Of a DNA stretch of 64,000 bases, positions 42,318 to 51,633 are shown one piece after another. The position numbers and the translations under genes were made by a program. Source of the DNA: an uncultured Lachnospiraceae bacterium (GTDB lineage Bacteria; Bacillota; Clostridia; Lachnospirales; Lachnospiraceae); contig CAJTUC010000001.1 of the NCBI GenBank assembly GCA_910579395.1, forward strand, positions 1 through 64,000, given 5' to 3'. Under the pieces are notes generated by a model. That model worked only from the letters and a program-made list of their open reading frames with translations, searched no databases and was not told the origin of the DNA. Position 1 is the stretch's first letter. Each line of letters opens with the position of its first letter.

Positions 42318-42560
42318 ATGAGCAGAGAAGAAGTATTTGAAAAGTTGAATGAAGTTTTCCGCGATGTTTTTGATGATGATGAAATTACTGTAACAGATAC
42401 AACTACCGCAGATGATATCGAAGACTGGGATTCTTTGGAGCATATTAATCTGCTTGCGGCTGTTGAACAGGAGTTCGGCATGAAGTTCAATATGGGGCAG
42501 GTCGTATCCATGAAGAATGTAGGAGAAATGGCGGATATCATTTTGAGTCAGATATCATAG
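42318..42560 (+). CDS. Acyl carrier protein
   Basis: An 80-residue four-helix acyl carrier protein. The phosphopantetheine attachment Ser39 is in DIEDWDSLEHINLL. It is not adjacent to fatty acid synthesis genes, so it is likely a specialised carrier, comparable to DltC, feeding one of the MBOAT systems in this island; no DltA-like adenylating enzyme is seen. An AGGAAAGGA site precedes the ATG, and a terminator follows directly. Confidence 0.88.
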   Translation: MSREEVFEKLNEVFRDVFDDDEITVTDTTTADDIEDWDSLEHINLLAAVEQEFGMKFNMGQVVSMKNVGEMADIILSQIS

Positions 42561-42589
42561 GCGGAATCTGAAATTTCAATAGGAACAGG

Positions 42590-42616
42590 ACGCAGGCCGG
42601 AAGGTCTGCGTTTTTT
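42590..42616 (+). terminator. Rho-independent terminator after acyl carrier gene
   Basis: ACGCAG-GCC / GG-t-CTGCGT stem with a GGAA loop followed by TTTTTT. Confidence 0.85.
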
Positions 42617-42669
42617 GTGGTATGACAGGAATGTCTTGCTTCGAACTCCTGGGGGAGCCCCGGAAATAT

Positions 42670-43077
42670 TCAGGCAGACGGGCATTCCAATAATTCTATC
42701 ATTCCCATAGCACGGTTTGTCAAAAAGACCACTCTGCGGTTCTGTAAGGCAGGAGCAGGGGTTGGCGTATCAATGGAAAGGAATCCCTCATTGGTCAGCC
42801 TTTGATAGTCTTCTTCGAAATGCGCCGTTTCATAACAGATATGATAGGGACTGTTCTTAAATTTCTTGAGCAGACCGGAAACGACGGAATCTTCGGAAAC
42901 AGGAGAGACCAGCTCGATGCAGTAGCCGTCTTTTTCCAGAAAACAGATATTGACTTTTCGGATTTCGTCATATATCGTGTCCTGTACGGTTTCATATCCA
43001 AGATTTTGAAAAGCGCGGATAGCAGATTCTATTTTTTTTACCAGATATCCAATGTGATGTACTCTTAAAGTCGGCAT
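42670..43077 (-). CDS. VOC family protein (glyoxalase/epimerase-like)
   Basis: A 135-residue vicinal-oxygen-chelate protein. VHHIGYLVKKIESAI, ICFLEKDGYCIELVSP and HICYE resemble methylmalonyl-CoA epimerase-like VOC proteins, with metal ligands His (HHIGY), Glu (IELV), His (HICYE) and Glu (MIELLE). Reaction not predictable. AAGGGAAA precedes the start. It is the only soluble metabolic-type enzyme in this stretch. Confidence 0.8.
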   Translation of the reverse strand: MPTLRVHHIGYLVKKIESAIRAFQNLGYETVQDTIYDEIRKVNICFLEKDGYCIELVSPVSEDSVVSGLLKKFKNSPYHICYETAHFEEDYQRLTNEGFLSIDTPTPAPALQNRRVVFLTNRAMGMIELLECPSA

Positions 43078-43092
43078 ATATGTTTTCCCTTA

Positions 43093-43121
43093 TTGATAAA
43101 TGTATAAAAATTGTGTATAGT
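43093..43121 (+). promoter_or_regulatory. Predicted sigma-A promoter of membrane-protein operon
   Basis: TTGATA, 17-base spacer, TATAGT, 100 bases before the TTG start at 43221. It would drive the DUF6056-like, GtrA, DUF6044-like, radical SAM and lipoprotein genes up to the terminator at 49188. Confidence 0.55.
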
Positions 43122-43220
43122 TAGAATGCAGTGATAAAAACTCTTATCACATTATTATATTGGAAGAATTTTTTTTGTGCAAGGGTAATTAGCTATTATG
43201 AAAGCAGAGGGAGCCGTATT

Positions 43221-44753
43221 TTGGAAGAAAAGACAGGAAAAGAGAAAATCCTCAAAATGACAAGGACAGCCGCTTGGATGAGCCTCTTGCTTTTTTGTGT
43301 GCTGTTGCTGCCGGTTCTTTATCTTTCTTTTGTGAATAGAGCCTCGGGAGACGATTACGGGTATGGTGCATTGACAAGAGCGGCATGGATGGAAACGCAT
43401 TCGCTCATACCGGTCGTGCGTGCAGCATGGCAGACTGTCAGGGATTACTATGCGGCCTGGCAGGGAACCTGGTTCAGCATTTTTGTTTTTTCGCTGCAGC
43501 CGGAAGTTTTTCATGACGGAGCTTATGTTGTGGTGGCATTTATGATGTTGTTCTTATGGATTGGGAGCACTTTTTATCTGTTCCATCAGATTTTGTGCCG
43601 TCATATGAAATTTCCGAAATGGTGTTATCTGTTTGTCACGATCTGTTTTCTGATCATCAGTATAGAATTTGTGCCAAGTCCCAAGTCTTCTGTTTTCTGG
43701 TTTAACGGATGTGCACATTATATGCTGCCTTTTACAATGTGCCAGATGGCGGCGGCATGGCTTCTGCAATATGGGCAGACATATCGGAAACGGTATCTTT
43801 TCGGATGCACTGTTTTTATGGCTTTGCTTGGCGGCTCAAATTATCAGGCGGCGCTGTTTATCTTGATTACGGCCTGCTATGTTGGAATTTCGGTATTTTT
43901 TTTGAAAAAGGAGAAAAAAATCCTGCTTCTGGCCGTTCCCGTAATTGTAGAAGCGGTCGGGCTGATCGTCAGCATGAAGGCGCCGGGAAATAAAGTGCGG
44001 GCAGGTGCAGATTTTGGTTTTTCTGCAGTGGATGGCATTAAAACGATAGGATGTTCTTTCCTGTACGGGATGAAAGATATTGGAACTTATCTGCATGAGA
44101 GGCCGTTGATTTTTGCAGGTCTGTTGTTTTTGTTTCTGTTTTTTTTAACAGTATTCTGTGTCTTTGAGGAAGTTTACTGTTTTAGACATCCGGTATGGCT
44201 TTCGGCGATGTTGTTCTGTCTTTACAGTGCAATGCAGGCGCCCGCGATTTATGCGGATGTAAGTGTTTCAAGAGGTGTGCTGAATACCAATTTTCAGGTG
44301 TTCCTGCTTACGGCATCGGGAATTTTGCTGATTCTTGCGCAGAAGGCAGCCAAAAGAATCAGAGAACAGTGGAAGGAAGAGGCGGACCGGAAAGTCTTTC
44401 GGTGGATAATAATTCCCGGCACTATTGTCTGCCTGTTCCTGTTGATTCTGTGCAGAAGCAGTGTGAAGATCAGCACATCCTACGTTTCCCTCCTTTATAT
44501 CGTGAACGGAGAAGCGGCGGATTATAAGGAACAAATGGCGTTACAGACAAGATTGATGGAAGACGAAAATACGGCGGATGTTATTGTGCCATTTATTAAC
44601 GATATACAGGGACCGTTAATGCACATGCCGGTCACATCCGATAAAACGAAATGGACCAATACGGTAACGGCGCAGTTTTACGGAAAGAACAGTGTAGCTG
44701 CGATAGAACGCCCTTTGTGGATGGAATTGTACGGGGAAGGGCAGACTGAGTAA
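43221..44753 (+). CDS. DUF6056-like multi-spanning membrane protein
   Basis: About 510 residues with around 11 spans. After the first span comes NRASGDDYGYGALTR, then AAWQGTWFSIF; this GDDY...W-x-G pattern is typical of DUF6056 proteins, which are presumed GT-C glycosyltransferases using lipid-linked sugars. Start choice: TTG at 43221 has AGAGGGAG seven bases upstream; an ATG at 43257 is an alternative. It is first in a run of five same-direction genes; the GtrA gene follows after 14 bases. Confidence 0.8.
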   Translation: MEEKTGKEKILKMTRTAAWMSLLLFCVLLLPVLYLSFVNRASGDDYGYGALTRAAWMETHSLIPVVRAAWQTVRDYYAAWQGTWFSIFVFSLQPEVFHDGAYVVVAFMMLFLWIGSTFYLFHQILCRHMKFPKWCYLFVTICFLIISIEFVPSPKSSVFWFNGCAHYMLPFTMCQMAAAWLLQYGQTYRKRYLFGCTVFMALLGGSNYQAALFILITACYVGISVFFLKKEKKILLLAVPVIVEAVGLIVSMKAPGNKVRAGADFGFSAVDGIKTIGCSFLYGMKDIGTYLHERPLIFAGLLFLFLFFLTVFCVFEEVYCFRHPVWLSAMLFCLYSAMQAPAIYADVSVSRGVLNTNFQVFLLTASGILLILAQKAAKRIREQWKEEADRKVFRWIIIPGTIVCLFLLILCRSSVKISTSYVSLLYIVNGEAADYKEQMALQTRLMEDENTADVIVPFINDIQGPLMHMPVTSDKTKWTNTVTAQFYGKNSVAAIERPLWMELYGEGQTE

Positions 44754-44767
44754 AGAAGAGGAGTTTT

Positions 44768-45235
44768 ATGAAGAAGATAAAAGCGTTATATGAGAAGAAC
44801 AAAGATTTTATTATGGAAGTCATCCATTTCGGCATGGTAGGCGTTATGAATACGGTGTTGGGCTGGGTGATCATAGCGGTTCTTTATAATCTGCTTCACA
44901 TGAGTTACTGGATTTCCAGCGGTATTTCTTATTTTATCGGCAGCGTTTTTTCCTATCATGCCAACAGCAAAGTGACTTTTAAAGTGGAAAACAAAGATAA
45001 GTGGCTGCCCTGGCGGTTCGCAATTAATATCATTGTCTGTTATCTGACTGCGTTCGGCGTGGCGCAGCCGGCGGCCCGTTATGTGCTGTCATCACAGCCG
45101 GAGGTCATCGTGGATAATGTGGCGATCATATTGGGAATGGGACTTTTTATCATCATGAATTTCTTCGGGCAGAAGCTCCTGGTGTTCCGTAAGACGAAAA
45201 AAGCTGGACAAAACGGCGGAGATGTCAAGTCGTAA
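44768..45235 (+). CDS. GtrA family membrane protein
   Basis: A 155-residue protein with four spans. FGMVGVMNTVLGW and the SYHANSKVTFKV loop followed by NFFGQKLLVF are typical of GtrA proteins, which are thought to flip polyprenyl-phosphate-sugars made by GtrB-like GT2 enzymes. Two such enzymes are encoded at 31712 and 37972. It lies 14 bases after the DUF6056-like gene. Confidence 0.92.
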   Translation: MKKIKALYEKNKDFIMEVIHFGMVGVMNTVLGWVIIAVLYNLLHMSYWISSGISYFIGSVFSYHANSKVTFKVENKDKWLPWRFAINIIVCYLTAFGVAQPAARYVLSSQPEVIVDNVAIILGMGLFIIMNFFGQKLLVFRKTKKAGQNGGDVKS

Positions 45236-45259
45236 GAAAGAGAAAGGCGAAGCGGATAA

Positions 45260-47026
45260 ATGGAGGTTGGTTTGAAAAAACTGGAAAAACAGGCATGGTT
45301 TCTATGGCTGACGAAATACTGGTTCCTTTTTCCGATAGCGGGCTTCCTGCTTTTGGAAGGCGGCGTTTTTCTGTATTTTGGAGAAAAAAGCTATATTGCG
45401 GTACACGATAATATGGATCTGTTTCTGGCACAGTTCCAGATGCTGAAAAATACGGATTCTTTTTGGAAGCATGGCGTGGATATACCGTTTCTGGGCGGAA
45501 TCAGCAGAGACAATCTGCCTTCGGAGCTGTCGCTTTACAGTGTGCTCTATATGATCTTCCCGACCTTTACGGCATATGTGCTGGGGCTTTTATTGAAGGC
45601 TGTACTTGCAATCGTATCCTTCCGGCTGCTGGCAAAGGAGTTGTATCCTGAGAAGTATATGCACTATCGTCCCATCATCTATATGACGGGATTCGTTTAT
45701 GGCATTTTGAGCGTTTTTCCGGCTTTTGGTTTTGCGTTTGCATCCATGCCCCTCGCAGCCTATCTGTTGATTCGGATTTACCGGAAACCATCGAAGGTCC
45801 TGTATCTGTGTTTGTTTCTGTATCCGCTCGTATCCTATTTTTCCTATATGGGGATTTTTCTGCTGGGATATGTGGTGATTGCGGCGATATGGCTTTCGAT
45901 TCGGGACAGAAAACCTGCATGGCATTTAATAATAGGCGTTATTGTTCTGGCGCTCGGTTATATTGTATGCGAATATCGTTTATTCGGGCAGATGCTCCTT
46001 GGCGATGGAGTGACGATTCGCTCCACGATTGTGAATGTAGATCTGTCGGCACAGGAAGTGGTACAGGAAATTTTTACCGTGTGGAAGGATGGTATTTTTC
46101 ATGCTGATGGCGTGCATACGAAGGTGGTTTTTCCACTCTGTATTGTATACTTTGTTTTGAATAACGCATATTATTTATATAAAAAAAGAACGTATGATAT
46201 CTTTCGGGACCGTTTCAATTTTGTGATGTTGTTTCTGGTGTTCAACAGCGTTATCTATGGCCTGTATGACTGCGGACCGGTCAGAAGGCTGGTGGAAATG
46301 CTCGTGCCGCCGCTTGAAGGCTGGCAGTTCAACAGAACGGTATTTTTTAATCCGTTTTTGTGGTATTGTGCATTATTTCTGATTCTGATCAGAATTTATG
46401 ACATGGGTGTCATACAAATGTGGCTTGCCAATATCATAATCTGTCTGGCGGGTCTGGCGGTCATTCTGTCGCCGGGGCGGTATAACGATTTATATTACAC
46501 ATGTTATTACCGGGCTTATGAATATTTTCACGGAACAGAAGTGGATGAGCTTGACTATGAACAGTTTTATGCGGTAGATTTATTTGAGAGGATAAAAGAA
46601 GAGATTGCCTATGACGGGGAGTGGTCTTTAGCATACGGACTGCATCCGGCCATTCTGGAATATAACGGTATTGCTACGTTGGACGGTTATCTTGGTTTTT
46701 ATGCGCAGCAATATAAAGAGGATTTTCGGAAAATTATCGCACCGGCTCTGGAGCGGGTGGAAGCGACCAGAATTTATTATGATGAATGGGGAGCCCGCGC
46801 TTATTTATACTCGGGAACCGATTTGAGTATCGTGCGTGCGACGAAGAGCATTCAGGCGACGGACTATGATATCTATATCGATACTGAAAGCATTAAGGAG
46901 CTCGGCGGGACCTGGATTTTTTCCAGAATCGAGCTCGCAAATGCGGAGGAAGCGGGACTTTTGTTGGAAGGAAGCTATACTTCCGAGGATGAAAGCTATA
47001 CAATTTATTTATATCAGGTAAGATGA
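45260..47026 (+). CDS. DUF6044-like multi-spanning membrane protein
   Basis: A 588-residue protein with about 11 spans and a soluble C-terminal domain. VHDNMDLFLAQFQMLK in the first external loop and YGLHPAILEYNGIATLDGYLGFY with QYKEDFRKIIAPALE in the tail match the DUF6044 family of presumed surface glycan glycosyltransferases. Function is otherwise unknown. It follows GtrA by 24 bases. Confidence 0.82.
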   Translation: MEVGLKKLEKQAWFLWLTKYWFLFPIAGFLLLEGGVFLYFGEKSYIAVHDNMDLFLAQFQMLKNTDSFWKHGVDIPFLGGISRDNLPSELSLYSVLYMIFPTFTAYVLGLLLKAVLAIVSFRLLAKELYPEKYMHYRPIIYMTGFVYGILSVFPAFGFAFASMPLAAYLLIRIYRKPSKVLYLCLFLYPLVSYFSYMGIFLLGYVVIAAIWLSIRDRKPAWHLIIGVIVLALGYIVCEYRLFGQMLLGDGVTIRSTIVNVDLSAQEVVQEIFTVWKDGIFHADGVHTKVVFPLCIVYFVLNNAYYLYKKRTYDIFRDRFNFVMLFLVFNSVIYGLYDCGPVRRLVEMLVPPLEGWQFNRTVFFNPFLWYCALFLILIRIYDMGVIQMWLANIIICLAGLAVILSPGRYNDLYYTCYYRAYEYFHGTEVDELDYEQFYAVDLFERIKEEIAYDGEWSLAYGLHPAILEYNGIATLDGYLGFYAQQYKEDFRKIIAPALERVEATRIYYDEWGARAYLYSGTDLSIVRATKSIQATDYDIYIDTESIKELGGTWIFSRIELANAEEAGLLLEGSYTSEDESYTIYLYQVR

Positions 47027-47063
47027 ATGCAGAGAGATCTGCGTTCGGAAAGAGGGACAGATT

Positions 47064-48059
47064 ATGCCGATCAGAGTACACAATTTTGCGGGAGTGCTTG
47101 GGTGGAATGCAAGAAAGTATCTGCCTAAATTGTCGAGTGAAAGTTATTTGAAACTACAGTTTCTGACGAGAAGAAAACAGCAGAAAAACTATATAGAGTA
47201 TTTTTACGGACGGATGCAGAAGACAGGGGCGGCGCCGCATCCGGTCGTCGTCAATCTGGAGACAGTGAATCGCTGCAACAGCACCTGTGAGTTCTGTACG
47301 GCCAATATCCATGCGGAGAAAAGGCCCTATATGAAGATGTCGGACGAACTCTATTATTCCATTATCGACCAGTTAAAGGAATGGGGCTATAAGGGGCATC
47401 TGACATTATATGGGAACAATGAACCCTGGCTGGACAAGCGTATTGTAGAATTTCACAAATATGCACGGGAGCAGCTTCCTGATGCTTTTATTTTCATGTC
47501 AACGAACGGACTGCTTCTGAATATCGACAAAGTGAAATCAATCGTTCCCTATGTGGACCAGTTGATCATCAATAATTATTGTCTGGATATGAAGATGCAC
47601 GAGAATATTCAGGTGATTCATGCGTATGTAAAGGAGCACCCCGAGGAATTTAAGGATGTGGATATCCTGATACAGATTCGTTATCTGAAAGAGGTGCTGA
47701 CCAATCGTGCGGGAAGTGCGCCGAATAAACAGTCAAAGGGAAAAATTATCAAGGAGACCTGCCTGATGCCTTTTACGGATATGTGGATCATGCCGAACGG
47801 GAAACTCGGAATCTGCTGCTGTGATAATTTTGAGGTGACGGATTTGGCGGACCTGAACAAAGTGCCGTTAAAAGATGGCTGGAACAGCGAAAAGTATCAA
47901 AAATTGCGCGATGCAGTAAAGGATGGGCGGCAGAACTATTCTTTCTGCAAAAATTGCGATTTTATCGATGCCGGTCTTCGGATGGATGCAGCAGACGATG
48001 TTATGAAGCATCATGAAAAGATGCACGGTGCGAGGCAGTCCGTTTTTAAGAAGCGGTGA
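47064..48059 (+). CDS. Radical SAM/SPASM domain protein
   Basis: A 331-residue iron-sulfur enzyme. The radical SAM cluster motif is CNSTCEFC (after NLETVNR); the C-terminal part (about 230-320) has Cys residues in KETCLMPF, KLGICCCDNF and FCKNCDF, indicating a SPASM/twitch auxiliary cluster. No peptide precursor gene is visible next to it. Its position between a membrane glycosyltransferase-like gene and a surface SGNH lipoprotein suggests modification of a sugar or lipid rather than a peptide, but the substrate is unknown. Confidence 0.88.
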   Translation: MPIRVHNFAGVLGWNARKYLPKLSSESYLKLQFLTRRKQQKNYIEYFYGRMQKTGAAPHPVVVNLETVNRCNSTCEFCTANIHAEKRPYMKMSDELYYSIIDQLKEWGYKGHLTLYGNNEPWLDKRIVEFHKYAREQLPDAFIFMSTNGLLLNIDKVKSIVPYVDQLIINNYCLDMKMHENIQVIHAYVKEHPEEFKDVDILIQIRYLKEVLTNRAGSAPNKQSKGKIIKETCLMPFTDMWIMPNGKLGICCCDNFEVTDLADLNKVPLKDGWNSEKYQKLRDAVKDGRQNYSFCKNCDFIDAGLRMDAADDVMKHHEKMHGARQSVFKKR

Positions 48060-48142
48060 TCGAAAACGGCAGGAGAGAAGGAAAACAGGAAGAGAAAAAG
48101 CAAAAAATGTAACAAACAAAAGAGAATGGGGTGGGAGAAGGT

Positions 48143-49171
48143 ATGATATTGGGTGTGAAGAAAGGCAATCGTGTTATTCGAAAAAAGAGAAGCGTTCTGG
48201 CGTGGATGCTTGTCTTCATGTTATTTATTTGTGCCGGGTGCGGCGGCCGGAGCGGGAACGATGGGAACGCGGCGGATACGGAAAAGCAGACGGATGCAAC
48301 AGCGGAGACAGAGGAGCAAGCGGATGCGGCAGCAATTGCAGAGAATAACGCAGATGCGAATGGTGAAACAGAGGAAACCTCTACTGCGGCTGAGGGAGAG
48401 AGTCCCGATGAAAAAATGGTGGAAGGCGCCAGGAGAGAGGATGCTGCAGATGATGGCGGGACGGCGGCCAGAAAGCTTTCGATTCTTGGAGACAGTATTT
48501 CGACTTTCGATGGCTGGATTCCGGAAGGCTATGCCTGTTACTTCCCGATGGATGGCGAGGTGCCGGATGTAGAGCAGACATGGTGGAAGATGGTCCTGAA
48601 GGATACAGAAATGGAGCTGTGCGTTAACGGTTCCAGTTCCGGGAGCACCTGTATCGGCGATTCTTTCAGTGCTGATAATTTTCAATACGGGTGCAGCGAA
48701 TGCAGGATTTGGGATTTGATAGGAAGCAACGGAGCTTTTCCGGATGTCATCATCGTTTATATGGGAACGAATGACTTCATGAAAGCCGTGCCGCTCGGTG
48801 ATAATGACGGTACAAAGGCGGTGGAAGAAGGCATGATAGAGACTTTCAGCGATGCTTACTGTATGATACTGGATAAGCTGATCGCTTATTATCCGAATGC
48901 GGAGATACTCTGCTGTAACCTGCCGCCGATGGGAACCTGGGGGCCTGAGTCGGGGCCGGTATTTGTAACATTCATGAACAGTCTGGAGCTGACAGCGGAA
49001 GACTACGGGAAGCAGATTGAAGTGATTGCCGCAGCGAAGGGATGTAAGATCGTCGATCTGCAGAATTGCGGTATTACGATTGACAATATGGCAGAATATG
49101 TAACGGACGGCATTCATATGAATTCGGAAGGCATGAAGTTGATCAGGGATGCAGTAGAGGCTGCCTTATAG
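48143..49171 (+). CDS. SGNH/GDSL hydrolase lipoprotein
   Basis: A 342-residue secreted lipoprotein: basic N-terminus, hydrophobic h-region (about 17-29), lipobox-like CAGC with Cys33, an Ala/Glu/Thr-rich linker (about 40-100), then an SGNH domain: LSILGDSISTFDGW, VNGSSSGS, VYMGTNDFM, and VTDGIHMNSEG. It likely deacylates or transacylates surface glycan. The start at 48143 has GGAG six bases upstream. The stop codon lies within the terminator stem. Confidence 0.88.
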   Translation: MILGVKKGNRVIRKKRSVLAWMLVFMLFICAGCGGRSGNDGNAADTEKQTDATAETEEQADAAAIAENNADANGETEETSTAAEGESPDEKMVEGARREDAADDGGTAARKLSILGDSISTFDGWIPEGYACYFPMDGEVPDVEQTWWKMVLKDTEMELCVNGSSSGSTCIGDSFSADNFQYGCSECRIWDLIGSNGAFPDVIIVYMGTNDFMKAVPLGDNDGTKAVEEGMIETFSDAYCMILDKLIAYYPNAEILCCNLPPMGTWGPESGPVFVTFMNSLELTAEDYGKQIEVIAAAKGCKIVDLQNCGITIDNMAEYVTDGIHMNSEGMKLIRDAVEAAL

Positions 49172-49188
49172 GCAGCCTCTCGGTTTTT
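49156..49188 (+). terminator. Rho-independent terminator overlapping stop codon
   Basis: AGAGGCTGCC (49156-49165) pairs with GGCAGCCTCT (49171-49180), followed by CGGTTTTT. The lipoprotein stop codon (49169-49171) lies in the loop region. Confidence 0.88.
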
Positions 49189-49203
49189 ATGCTCATTTCC
49201 AAA

Positions 49204-50769
49204 TCAGGATTCATGGTATTCCTGTTCCGTGTTGACGTTCCAGACATTATCTTTATTCTGAATACCGCCGACGATATTTTTGACCGCTTCAAAGGATGTC
49301 ATCATGGAGTGGTCTATATTGTTGTAGCGGTGTTGGCCGTTCCGGCCGACGCAGTAAAGGTTGTCGATAGATTTCAGGTAATCCACCAGCGTATCGATTT
49401 CTCTGTAAGTATCGAAATAGGCCGGATATGCTTTTTTGACCCTCTCCACATGGAAATCCATGACGTCCTTCGGACGGTCGATCAATCCCATACTGAGAAT
49501 TTCCTTTATCGCAAATTTGGCGAAATCTTTATCTGACATAGTCCAGTACTTATCGCCTTCTGTAACAAAGTATTCCAGCCCAATCCATACGGTATGTTCC
49601 AGATCTTTGACCATATAGGGCGACCAGTTATTATAAATCTGGAAGCGGCCGAGCTGCACGGAGCGGTCCTGTACATAGACCCAGCAGTCAGGCACGATAT
49701 TGCTGATGGTCTTTATTTTGGTCTTATTTTTTAAATTCAGTTTCGGCAGCAAAAGGCCGACGGTCATATAATCGCGGTAAGGAAGGCCTGCAGCGATACG
49801 GGCAGGCTCCTTTGGAACGTCGTTCATACCTGCGACAAGGTCTTTGACAGGCATGGAGGAAATAAAAATATCGCCTTCCACGGTAATCTGTTTTCCGTCT
49901 GCTTCATAGGTCAGAGATGTAATGTGATTTTTGTCATCTTTGTGAAGACCGATTACGCGGCTGTTCCGCAGAATCGTGCCGCCCATTTTCTGAATCTCTT
50001 CTGCTGTCACATCCCACAACTGACCGGGGCCGAGTTTCGGATAGCTGAATTCTTCGATAAGCGAGGTCTCTACTTTACGGTTCTTTTTACCCGGCAGCAT
50101 TTTGCCGAATATATCTTTGATGATCGCGGTAATGGAAAGGCCTTTCATGCGCTGTGCGCCCCAGTCAGGAGCAATATCGCTGGGATGCCGTCCCCAGAGA
50201 TTTTCCGTATAATATTCAAAGAACATGGAATACAGTTTTCGTCCAAAACGATTGATGTAAAGATCCTCTAAGGAGTTTTCTTTCCGCCTGTGGAGCAGTG
50301 CGGCCAGATAACTGAAACCGGCCTGTAATGTGGTGATCAGTCCCATATTTTTAAACGTTTCGAACTTAAAGGAAATCGGATAGTCAAAAAACTTTTTATT
50401 AAAGTAAATGCGGGATACCCGATGGCGGCGCAGCATGACCCTGTCTTCTTTTTCGGGATCGGGGCCGCCTTTTTTGAGCGGCATTTTGCGTCCAAGAACA
50501 ATATCATCATAGGTGGGAGCACCCTGAAGAGGAAGCATCCGGTTCCACCAGTCGTTGACCTCGGGCACTTTGGAAAAGAAGCGGTGACCGCCCATATCCA
50601 TTCGGTTTCCCTTGTAGTTGACTGTTTTGGAGATACCCCCCATATCGCGGCTTTCTTCGAGAACGGTGACTTCGTATTCCCTGCTCTGTTTTAAAAGTTC
50701 ATAGGCTGCAGTCAGTCCGGCAGGGCCGGCGCCTATAATATATGCTTTTTTTGTAGAAGAATTTTTCAT
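49204..50769 (-). CDS. FAD-dependent NAD(P)-binding oxidoreductase
   Basis: A 521-residue flavoprotein. FAD-binding AYIIGAGPAGLTAAYELL at the N-terminus, GGISKTVNYKGNRMDMGGHRFF as in UDP-galactopyranose mutase/protoporphyrinogen oxidase-like enzymes, and the C-terminal YCVGRNGQHRYNNIDHSMMTSFEAV. Related proteins are common in polysaccharide clusters and may act on a nucleotide- or lipid-linked sugar. An AAAGG site lies 12 bases before the ATG. Confidence 0.85.
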   Translation of the reverse strand: MKNSSTKKAYIIGAGPAGLTAAYELLKQSREYEVTVLEESRDMGGISKTVNYKGNRMDMGGHRFFSKVPEVNDWWNRMLPLQGAPTYDDIVLGRKMPLKKGGPDPEKEDRVMLRRHRVSRIYFNKKFFDYPISFKFETFKNMGLITTLQAGFSYLAALLHRRKENSLEDLYINRFGRKLYSMFFEYYTENLWGRHPSDIAPDWGAQRMKGLSITAIIKDIFGKMLPGKKNRKVETSLIEEFSYPKLGPGQLWDVTAEEIQKMGGTILRNSRVIGLHKDDKNHITSLTYEADGKQITVEGDIFISSMPVKDLVAGMNDVPKEPARIAAGLPYRDYMTVGLLLPKLNLKNKTKIKTISNIVPDCWVYVQDRSVQLGRFQIYNNWSPYMVKDLEHTVWIGLEYFVTEGDKYWTMSDKDFAKFAIKEILSMGLIDRPKDVMDFHVERVKKAYPAYFDTYREIDTLVDYLKSIDNLYCVGRNGQHRYNNIDHSMMTSFEAVKNIVGGIQNKDNVWNVNTEQEYHES

Positions 50770-50932
50770 GAAAATAATGTTACCTTTCTTAATCCTTGAC
50801 GTTCCAGTCTGCGTTAGATGCGGCTTCTATTTATCATACCACTTTTTGATATCGGTTAAAAGATTAAATTGCCGTTCATGTAAAGAGTTTCGTGTTACTG
50901 CAAAGATTTCATGCAGATTTTGTGCATTTCTC

Positions 50933-51610
50933 TTAGAAGGTCACTTCTCCGTCATGGGACAACAGGGAAACGCTGTGGATGCCGGGCAGTGCAGCCAGTT
51001 CTTCCGTCAGTTCTTCTTCTTTGGAAGACCAGAGTTCCATGACCATGTCGAGCTGTTCTCCGGTGATGTTTCTCGATTTTACTTTATAGTATTTACTGTG
51101 TTTTTTAACTAATTCCGTAATCTGCTCCGTGCGTTCTTTTCCAGCCTGTGCGCTGATGACCAGTATCATCGCGGCTTTTGCCATCGGAAGCCTGTCCAGT
51201 ACGAAAATGAGTGCCGTCAGGACAAGGGAGCCGATGACTGCGATCTCCAGCATTCCCGCACCGCAGGCGATTCCCACGCTGATCGCCCAGAACAGGAAAA
51301 CCAGGTCCATCGGGTCTTTGATAGCGGTTCGGAAACGCACGATGGAGAGGGCGCCGACCATACCGAGGGATAGAACGATATTGGACTGCACAGTCAGAAT
51401 GACGATAGCGGTAATGAGTGACAGCGCTGCCAGCGAGATGTTGAAATTCTTGGAGTAAAAGGTCTTACGCGTGATCATCCGGTATACCAGAAAAATGTAA
51501 AGGGCGATGACGCAGGTGGATAACAGGATGACGGTGACTTCACCCGCGGATACCTCATTCTGTGCAAAGGCTTCCAGAAATGAGTTTTTAAAGATACTTT
51601 TGAAATTCAT
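50933..51610 (-). CDS. DUF4956 domain membrane protein
   Basis: A 225-residue protein with about four hydrophobic segments in the first 140 residues. SLGMVGALSIVRFRTAIKDPMDLVFLFWAISVGIACGAG is the DUF4956 hallmark, followed by a soluble C-terminal domain. DUF4956 proteins often sit next to VTC-domain polyphosphate polymerases and CotH kinases, as here. Its role is unknown; it may link polyphosphate or phosphoryl metabolism to the surface. AAAGGAG precedes the ATG. Confidence 0.88.
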   Translation of the reverse strand: MNFKSIFKNSFLEAFAQNEVSAGEVTVILLSTCVIALYIFLVYRMITRKTFYSKNFNISLAALSLITAIVILTVQSNIVLSLGMVGALSIVRFRTAIKDPMDLVFLFWAISVGIACGAGMLEIAVIGSLVLTALIFVLDRLPMAKAAMILVISAQAGKERTEQITELVKKHSKYYKVKSRNITGEQLDMVMELWSSKEEELTEELAALPGIHSVSLLSHDGEVTF

Positions 51611-51633
51611 AAATTTTTTCTCCTTTGTTTTTG

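Noticed and set aside
41018..42560. A dlt-type D-alanylation operon
   Set aside because: An acyl carrier protein and SGNH protein are present, but no DltA ligase or adjacent DltB is in this stretch.
48221..49117. 298-codon antisense frame over the lipoprotein gene
   Set aside because: No recognisable domain; the plus-strand gene has lipobox, SGNH motifs and ribosome site.
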